Assembly (NCBI GenBank): GCA_905215275.1
Contig: CAJMPE010000066.1
Coordinates: forward strand, 1-9,518
Origin: an uncultured bacterium
Lineage (GTDB): Bacteria > Actinomycetota > Coriobacteriia > Coriobacteriales > Coriobacteriaceae
Length of the DNA stretch: 9,518 nucleotides
Reading direction: 5' to 3'
Shown: positions 5,093-9,518 of the stretch, piece by piece
Layout: every line of letters begins with the position of its first letter
Position numbering within the stretch: the stretch's first letter is position 1
The notes under the pieces: model-generated
Database searches by the model: none
What the model saw: the letters and a program-made list of their open reading frames with translations, nothing else
Told to the model about the DNA's origin: nothing
Made by a program: the position numbers and the translations under genes

Positions 5093-5100
5093 GCAATAAT
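5071..5100 (+). promoter_or_regulatory. Candidate lexA promoter
   Basis: AATAAT (5095-5100) is a fair -10 for lexA, with a weak -35 (TTCGAA, 5071-5076) 18 bases upstream that overlaps LexA box 2; box 3 would cover the start point. The predicted leader is about 30 bases. It is weaker than the divergent LysM promoter, as expected for an autoregulated repressor, but the assignment is tentative. Confidence 0.4.
5074..5085. promoter_or_regulatory. LexA operator 2
   Basis: CGAACAGTTGTTCC contains a perfect GAAC-N4-GTTC core. Its centre is 28 bp from box 1 and 28 bp from box 3. It lies between the -35 and -10 of the LysM promoter and over the probable -35 of lexA, so one bound dimer could repress both directions. 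Confidence 0.92.
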
Positions 5101-5101
5101 C

Positions 5102-5113
5102 GAACACTTGTTT
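5102..5113. promoter_or_regulatory. LexA operator 3
   Basis: CGAACACTTGTTTG has one change from GAAC-N4-GTTC (the last C is T), with the outer C/G pair kept. It is probably a weaker site. Placed between the lexA -10 candidate and the start codon, it fits autorepression of lexA rather than control of the LysM gene. Confidence 0.75.
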
Positions 5114-5137
5114 GACATTGGCAGAGAGGATCCCCTG

Positions 5138-5782
5138 ATGGCTCGCAAAATTACCAAGCGTCAGCAGCAGATTTACGACTTCATCAAGGAATATCAGCAG
5201 GAGAAGGGCTATCCGCCCAGTGTGCGCGAGATGGCATCGGCCGTAGGCCTCTCCTCCCCCAGCACGGTGCATGCTCATCTCTCTGCCCTGGAGGCTCGAG
5301 GGCTGCTCAAGCGCGATGCCACCAAGCCTCGCGCCCTAGAGCTTTTTGATGAGGACGGATCCTCCGTCTCGATTTCCAAATCCGATGAACCCACAGCGCC
5401 CCGCGGAACGGTCTCACTGCCGCTCGTCGGTCGCGTCGCGGCTGGGATTCCCATTCTGGCCGAGCAAAATATCGAGGACACCTTTACCATCCCAACCGAA
5501 ATCGCCACAGACCAGGGCTCCTTTATCCTTGAAGTGCACGGCAACTCAATGATCAATGTCGGCATCTACAACGGTGACTACATTATCGTTCGCGAGCAAA
5601 AGAGCGCCATGAACGGCGAAATCGTCGTGGCCATGATCGATGGCTCGGCGACCGTCAAGACGTTCTACAAGGAGCAGGGGCGCGTGCGCCTGCAGCCCGA
5701 GAACGACACCATGGAGCCCATCTATGCGACGAACCCCGTTATTTTGGGTAAGGTTGTCGGATTAATGCGCCGGTTCTCGTAA
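5138..5782 (+). CDS. lexA: SOS response repressor LexA
   Basis: A 214-residue repressor-protease. As a dimer it holds SOS genes off; RecA filaments formed on damaged DNA trigger its self-cleavage. The N-terminal winged helix (1-65) has ITKRQQQIYDFI, GYPPSVREMASAVGLSS and the recognition segment STVHAHLSALEARGLL. The cleavage site is Ala102-Gly103 in VAAGIP. Catalytic Ser137 lies in HGNSM and Lys174 in ATVKTF, completing the S24-type dyad. The C-terminus GKVVGLMRRF is typical. Upstream in-frame ATG (5033) would add 35 residues across the operators; the start at 5138 has AGAGGA seven bases before it and gives the standard N-terminus. Three LexA boxes upstream indicate autoregulation. The stop codon overlaps the next ATG (TAATG), so the DUF1624 gene is probably co-expressed. 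Confidence 0.98.
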   Translation: MARKITKRQQQIYDFIKEYQQEKGYPPSVREMASAVGLSSPSTVHAHLSALEARGLLKRDATKPRALELFDEDGSSVSISKSDEPTAPRGTVSLPLVGRVAAGIPILAEQNIEDTFTIPTEIATDQGSFILEVHGNSMINVGIYNGDYIIVREQKSAMNGEIVVAMIDGSATVKTFYKEQGRVRLQPENDTMEPIYATNPVILGKVVGLMRRFS

Positions 5783-6486
5783 TGCAAAAACGCATCACCA
5801 TATTTGATACCATCCGCGGGTTTACGATGCTATCGATGGCAGGTTTTCACGCCTGCTACGATTTGGCCTACCTATATGGATGGGATATGCCATGGTTTAC
5901 CGAAACGGTTTTCCAGGATATCTGGCGCGCTAGTATCAGCTGGGTATTTTTGTTTATCGCCGGTTGGATGTGCACGCTCTCGCGCAATAACGTTAAGCGC
6001 GCCCTCAAATACGCGGCCGCAGCCTTGATCGTATGGATTGCAACTACACTGGTATCAGTCGACGATTCGGTAAACTTTGGCATCATTTATTGCATGGCGG
6101 CGTGCACCGCGGTGGTTGCACTCACCCGTCCGCTACTCCAAAAATTACCGGGCTCGTGGGGCATCGCAGTATGCCTTGTTCTTTTTACCCTAACCTGGGG
6201 CATTCCAAAGGCGGTCTACCCACTCCCCTACCTGGCATGGCTTGGATTCCCGGGCCCGGATTTTGTTTCGGGAGACTACTATCCGCTCATTCCATTTGTC
6301 TTTATGTACCTTACCGGCTTCTTTACTGCCCAGGCAGCACAAGCATCAAGCCACGAAGCGCCGGCATGGGCATACGCCAATCCCATCCCAGCGCTCGCAG
6401 TCCTCGGTCGGCATGCCTTACCGTTCTACCTACTCCATCAGCCTGTCATTCTAGGCGTGCTAGAGCTCCTTTACTCCGTACGATAG
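5782..6486 (+). CDS. DUF1624/HGSNAT-like integral membrane protein, possible acyltransferase
   Basis: A 234-residue polytopic protein with about seven hydrophobic helices (roughly 8-30, 44-66, 73-92, 98-116, 126-143, 166-186, 205-230). It matches the DUF1624/heparan-alpha-glucosaminide N-acetyltransferase-like family: an N-terminal 'FDTIRGFTMLSMAGFHACYD' segment with conserved His23, and a C-terminal LGRHALPFYLLHQP (208-221). Family members are thought to move acyl groups across the membrane onto sugars or cell-envelope material; substrate and activity here are unknown. There is no ribosome site of its own: the ATG overlaps the lexA stop in TAATG, implying translational coupling and SOS induction with lexA. 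Its 3' end overlaps the 3' end of hflX on the other strand by 16 bp with no terminator between them. Confidence 0.8.
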   Translation: MQKRITIFDTIRGFTMLSMAGFHACYDLAYLYGWDMPWFTETVFQDIWRASISWVFLFIAGWMCTLSRNNVKRALKYAAAALIVWIATTLVSVDDSVNFGIIYCMAACTAVVALTRPLLQKLPGSWGIAVCLVLFTLTWGIPKAVYPLPYLAWLGFPGPDFVSGDYYPLIPFVFMYLTGFFTAQAAQASSHEAPAWAYANPIPALAVLGRHALPFYLLHQPVILGVLELLYSVR

Positions 6487-7760
6487 CGCTCAAGACGCGG
6501 CGCGATTCGGGCCGGCATCTTTGCCACAATGCGAACGCCGTCCTCTAGATATTCCTCATGCAGAAGGGTTCCCTGCTCATGCACCAGCGTAATGAGGGCG
6601 CCCTCGCGATACGGGATATCAGCGGAGAGCAACACATCGGTGGCAGCCGCCTCACGAGCAATTCGGTCGACGAGATCGTCGAGCCCCTCGCCTGTCTGGG
6701 CCGAGAACAACACGGCCTCGGGATAGCGACGACGGAAACTCAATCGATCGACGCTATCGAGTAGGTCGATTTTATTGAACACCGTAAGCGTCAAACGCTC
6801 GCCAGCACCGATCTCGTCAAGAACGCGATCGACTGCCTCGAGCTGGCGCTCGTAGTCCTCGTCAGAGGCATCCACAACTTTAAGGATCAGGTCGGCACCA
6901 AGGACCTCGGACAGTGTGGACTTAAAGGCATCAACGAGACCATGCGGTAGCTTTTGAATAAAGCCAACCGTATCGGTAATGGTCATACCACGACCGCCGG
7001 GCAAGCGATACGAGCGCATCGTCGGATCGAGCGTGGCAAACAATTTGTCCTGTGAAAGCACTGTAGACCCGGTCAGGCGATTGAGCAACGTCGACTTACC
7101 GGCATTGGTATAACCGGCTAAGGCAACGCGAAACGCCGGCGACTCGATACGACTCTTTGACTGGACATCGCGGCGCTGTTCAACCTGCTTAAGCTCGCGA
7201 CGAAGAGCGGCAATCTTGTTGCGAATCAAACGTCGGTCAACCTCGAGCTGGCTTTCGCCCTGGCCAAAGCGCGAACCAATGCCACCGCGTGTCTGCTCTT
7301 TAGCAAGATGGCTCCACATACCGCGCAAGCGAGGCAACAGATACTGCAATTGGGCTAGCTGCACCTGCAGGCGGCCCTCACGGGTCTGAGCGTGCAGGCC
7401 AAAGATATCGAGAATCAACGCCGTGCGGTCGATAATCTTAACCGGTTCGCCCACGGCTTTCTCAAGATAAGACTGCTGCGAGGGCGTTAAATCGTCGTCG
7501 AAGATAACAACATCGACATCCATACGATGCACGAGCCCGCAAAGCTCCTCAACCTTACCGGAGCCGATAAACGATTTTGGATATGGCTTAACCAGACGCT
7601 GCGATAAACGCGCCACGCACTGGGCGCCAGCCGTATGGGCCAGGCGCTCAAGCTCGTCAAGCGAACGATCGAGCGGCCAGGCGTTATCGCGCCACTCAAC
7701 TCCGACAAGAACGGCACGTTCGGGCTCAGGCGCCGTGGGAACGAGGGGAAACCGAGCCAT
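6471..7760 (-). CDS. hflX: Ribosome-associated GTPase HflX
   Basis: A 429-residue GTPase that binds the 50S subunit and splits stalled or stressed 70S ribosomes. The N-terminal HflX domain (about 15-125) contains FIGSGKVEEL and VVIFDDDLTPSQQ. A coiled linker follows with the signature YLLPRLRGMWSHL and GGIGSRFGQGESQLEVDRR (about 140-180). The G domain has G1 GYTNAGKS (216-223), switch I FATLDPT (241-247), G3 DTVGF (263-267), G4 NKID (329-332) and G5 SAQ (353-355). A C-terminal domain of about 55 residues ends MPARIAPRLERYR. The start overlaps the miaA stop (TAATG), with GAGGTGG just upstream as ribosome site. In proteobacteria miaA-hfq-hflX is common; here hflX follows miaA directly with no hfq. 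The gene's end overlaps the DUF1624 gene tail-to-tail. Confidence 0.97.
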   Translation of the reverse strand: MARFPLVPTAPEPERAVLVGVEWRDNAWPLDRSLDELERLAHTAGAQCVARLSQRLVKPYPKSFIGSGKVEELCGLVHRMDVDVVIFDDDLTPSQQSYLEKAVGEPVKIIDRTALILDIFGLHAQTREGRLQVQLAQLQYLLPRLRGMWSHLAKEQTRGGIGSRFGQGESQLEVDRRLIRNKIAALRRELKQVEQRRDVQSKSRIESPAFRVALAGYTNAGKSTLLNRLTGSTVLSQDKLFATLDPTMRSYRLPGGRGMTITDTVGFIQKLPHGLVDAFKSTLSEVLGADLILKVVDASDEDYERQLEAVDRVLDEIGAGERLTLTVFNKIDLLDSVDRLSFRRRYPEAVLFSAQTGEGLDDLVDRIAREAAATDVLLSADIPYREGALITLVHEQGTLLHEEYLEDGVRIVAKMPARIAPRLERYRTE

Positions 7761-8698
7761 TAGGCCACCTCGATACGGTGAAGGATATCCTCAACGACCT
7801 CATCGATCGTAAACTCGTCCATATCAAACCACACGATGCGGTCATCGCGTTTAAACCACGAAAGCTGACGCTTGGCATAGCGACGCGAACGCATCTTGAT
7901 GAGTTCGCGAGCCTCATCCATAGAAATCACGCCGTCAAAGGCATCGATAATCTCTTTATAGCCAATCGCCTGCATCGAAGTCAGGGCATCTCCCAGCCCC
8001 TGGTCCATAAGACCGCGAACCTCATCAACTAGACCCTGCTCAAACATCAAATCGACGCGTAGGTTAATACGCTCGTAAAGCGCCTCGCGATTACGCGTCA
8101 ATCCAAACCACAGAGCGTGATAATGCTCGCGTGGAACACTAAACTGCGACTTTTGCTGCGCGTAGGACACACCATCATCGTGCATTTCGAGCGCACGAAT
8201 CACGCGACGAACATTATGGGGGTGTATGACCGCAGCGGACTCGGGGTCACGCTCGGCAAGCAGCGCGTGCAGCGCTTCCTCGCCTATGCGCTCGGCAAGC
8301 TCCTGATACCCCACGCGGCGATCGTCCTCTAGTTCGCCCGAAGGAAAATCCATCTCATCCAGAGCGGCCTTGAGATACAAGCCCGTACCCCCGCAAAACA
8401 CCGGTAGGCGACCCTCGCCCAGCAAGCGCTCAACATGTACACGAGCGTCTGCCTGATACAGCGCTGCAGAATATGCAACGCCCGGTTCAACAATATCGAC
8501 CAGGCGTAAAGGCGCCGTGCATTCCTCGGGTGCCATCTTGGCGGTACCGATATCCATGCCTCGATAGATTTGCATCGCGTCACACGACAGCACTTCCGAC
8601 GAAAGGCGAGCCGCCAAACGATCTGCGGCATCACTTTTGCCAACCGCGGTCGGACCGACAATCGCAACGGCGGAAAGGCCTGCCCCGGGAGAAATCAT
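7760..8698 (-). CDS. miaA: tRNA dimethylallyltransferase
   Basis: A 312-residue enzyme that transfers a dimethylallyl group from dimethylallyl diphosphate to N6 of A37 in tRNAs reading UNN codons. It provides i6A37, the substrate of MiaB. Motifs: P-loop GPTAVGKS (15-22), catalytic region SCDAMQIYRGMDIGTAK (38-54) with Asp40, GGTGLYL (103-109), a helical insertion with HPHNVRRVIRALE, AIGYKEI (244-250), and the C-terminal SRRYAKRQLSWFKR (271-284). An upstream ATG (8737) is in frame, but the ATG at 8698 overlaps the miaB stop as TAATG and leaves a normal short lead before the P-loop, so I chose it. No clear ribosome site precedes it; coupling to miaB translation is likely. Same operon as miaB and hflX. 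Confidence 0.96.
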   Translation of the reverse strand: MISPGAGLSAVAIVGPTAVGKSDAADRLAARLSSEVLSCDAMQIYRGMDIGTAKMAPEECTAPLRLVDIVEPGVAYSAALYQADARVHVERLLGEGRLPVFCGGTGLYLKAALDEMDFPSGELEDDRRVGYQELAERIGEEALHALLAERDPESAAVIHPHNVRRVIRALEMHDDGVSYAQQKSQFSVPREHYHALWFGLTRNREALYERINLRVDLMFEQGLVDEVRGLMDQGLGDALTSMQAIGYKEIIDAFDGVISMDEARELIKMRSRRYAKRQLSWFKRDDRIVWFDMDEFTIDEVVEDILHRIEVA

Positions 8699-9518
8699 TA
8701 GCGCGGCTCGCCCACAACGGATCCGGACAGATACCACGTCTTGGCAACGTCGATGTCAACATCGACAATCTTGCCAACCAGCTGATCGATGCTGTAGCCC
8801 TCGGGAATCGGTGCATGAACGGTCTGATTCTTAGGACTCTTGCCCAGCAGCACCGCGTCATTCTTTTTGCTCGTACCCTCAATAAGCGCCGGCACAACGG
8901 TGTGGAGCTCACCCTGGTTATACTCGTGCGCTGTAGTCTCGATAACTTTCACCAGACGGTTGAAGCGCTCGAGGATTACCTCATGCGGCGTAGGATCGTC
9001 AATCTCGGCGGCCGGAGTACCGGCGCGCTTGGAATAGATAAACGTATAGGCCTGAGCATAACGGACCGTCTCGGCAAGCGAGAGCGTCTGCTCAAAGTCT
9101 TCCTCGGTCTCGCCGGGGAAGCCCACGATGATATCAGTCGAAAGCGCGATATCGGGCATACGATTGCGGATGCGATCGACGAGTCCCAGATAATCCTCAC
9201 GCGTATAGCGACGATTCATCTCTTTAAGGATGCGCGTCGAGCCCGACTGAACTGCCAGGTGCAACTGCGGCATGACGGCAGGCGTCTCGGCCATAGCGTC
9301 AATGGTCTCGGGCAGCAGATCTTTGGGGTGCGAGGAAGTAAAGAAGATGCGCTCCACACCCGTATCGCCCACGGCACGCAACAGGTCGGCAAAGCGCGGC
9401 TTGCCAAACAGATCGCGACCATAGGAGTTGACGTTTTGACCCAGAAGCGTGATCTCACGCACGCCCTGGCGTACTAGGCCGGTCACCTCGTCGACAATCT
9501 CCTCGAAAGGGCGGCTCT
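8698..9518 (-). CDS. miaB: tRNA-2-methylthio-N6-dimethylallyladenosine synthase MiaB, 3' part
   Basis: C-terminal 272 residues of the radical-SAM methylthiotransferase that converts i6A37 to ms2i6A37 in tRNA; the 5' part, with the N-terminal cluster domain and the radical-SAM CxxxCxxC, lies beyond the window edge. The visible part starts at SRPFEEIVDEV and has TLLGQNVNSYGRD, FFTSSHPKDL, LAVQSGSTRILKEMNRRYTREDY, and ALSTDIIVGFPGETEEDF, all strong MiaB signatures that distinguish it from RimO. The usual HLP before .QSGS is HLA here. A C-terminal TRAM domain of about 65 residues (from GELHTVV to YLSGSVVG) would bind tRNA. A GTG at 9486 lies inside the conserved domain and is not a true start. 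The stop overlaps the miaA start. MiaB acts directly after MiaA in the pathway. Confidence 0.96.
   Translation of the reverse strand, partial: SRPFEEIVDEVTGLVRQGVREITLLGQNVNSYGRDLFGKPRFADLLRAVGDTGVERIFFTSSHPKDLLPETIDAMAETPAVMPQLHLAVQSGSTRILKEMNRRYTREDYLGLVDRIRNRMPDIALSTDIIVGFPGETEEDFEQTLSLAETVRYAQAYTFIYSKRAGTPAAEIDDPTPHEVILERFNRLVKVIETTAHEYNQGELHTVVPALIEGTSKKNDAVLLGKSPKNQTVHAPIPEGYSIDQLVGKIVDVDIDVAKTWYLSGSVVGEPR

Noticed and set aside
5112..5117. Perfect TTGACA as the lexA -35
   Set aside because: The matching -10 would fall on the start codon, leaving no leader although a good ribosome site exists; the hexamer overlaps LexA box 3 and is probably incidental.
8473..9477. A 334-codon plus-strand frame opposite miaA and miaB
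   Set aside because: The minus strand codes unmistakably for MiaA and MiaB with perfect motifs; the long antisense frame reflects codon bias of the real genes.

Overview
This window looks like chromosomal housekeeping DNA from a moderately GC-rich actinobacterium. A Coriobacteriia member such as Collinsella or a relative is my best guess. The guess rests on gene order: lexA diverges from a LysM-protein gene followed by nrdR, with miaB-miaA-hflX close by, which is an arrangement I recall from Actinobacteria such as mycobacteria (Rv2718c-Rv2720; miaA and hflX nearby). I saw no tRNA, rRNA, CRISPR array, transposase or phage gene.

Layout, left to right. A DUF1836 putative regulator (18-629, minus) lies downstream of trxB (784-1722, minus), and a good intrinsic terminator separates them. 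Divergent from trxB is a large glycosyltransferase of the monogalactosyldiacylglycerol-synthase/UgtP type (1841-3142, plus). A 439-bp convergent intergenic region (3143-3581) follows. It holds two long hairpins that share a conserved loop but have different, internally complementary stems, one half-copy of the same element, and a separate compact hairpin followed by a T-rich tail. Then comes a minus-strand operon LysM protein - nrdR - dut (4977 to 3582), read away from lexA. The lexA/LysM divergent region has three LexA operators spaced exactly 28 bp centre to centre, one of them inside the spacer of a near-consensus LysM promoter. lexA overlaps a membrane acyltransferase-like gene (DUF1624/HGSNAT-like) through TAATG. 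That gene runs tail-to-tail into hflX with a 16-bp overlap. hflX, miaA and miaB form a tightly overlapping minus-strand operon, and miaB runs off the right edge.

How the parts fit. The centre is an SOS module: LexA represses itself and a membrane-anchored LysM protein that sits where ChiZ/DivS/YneA-type SOS division inhibitors are found. Because nrdR (repressor of ribonucleotide reductase genes) and dut (dUTP removal) follow the LysM gene closely, DNA damage would be expected to raise both along with the division inhibitor, tying dNTP-pool control to SOS. An 11-bp perfect inverted repeat that traps the nrdR start codon suggests nrdR translation may be controlled separately. The right side is a tRNA A37 modification and ribosome-rescue cluster (MiaB, MiaA, HflX).

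The most unusual items are the hairpin family with covarying stems at 3156-3546, the nrdR start-codon hairpin, and the 28-bp phased triple LexA operator.
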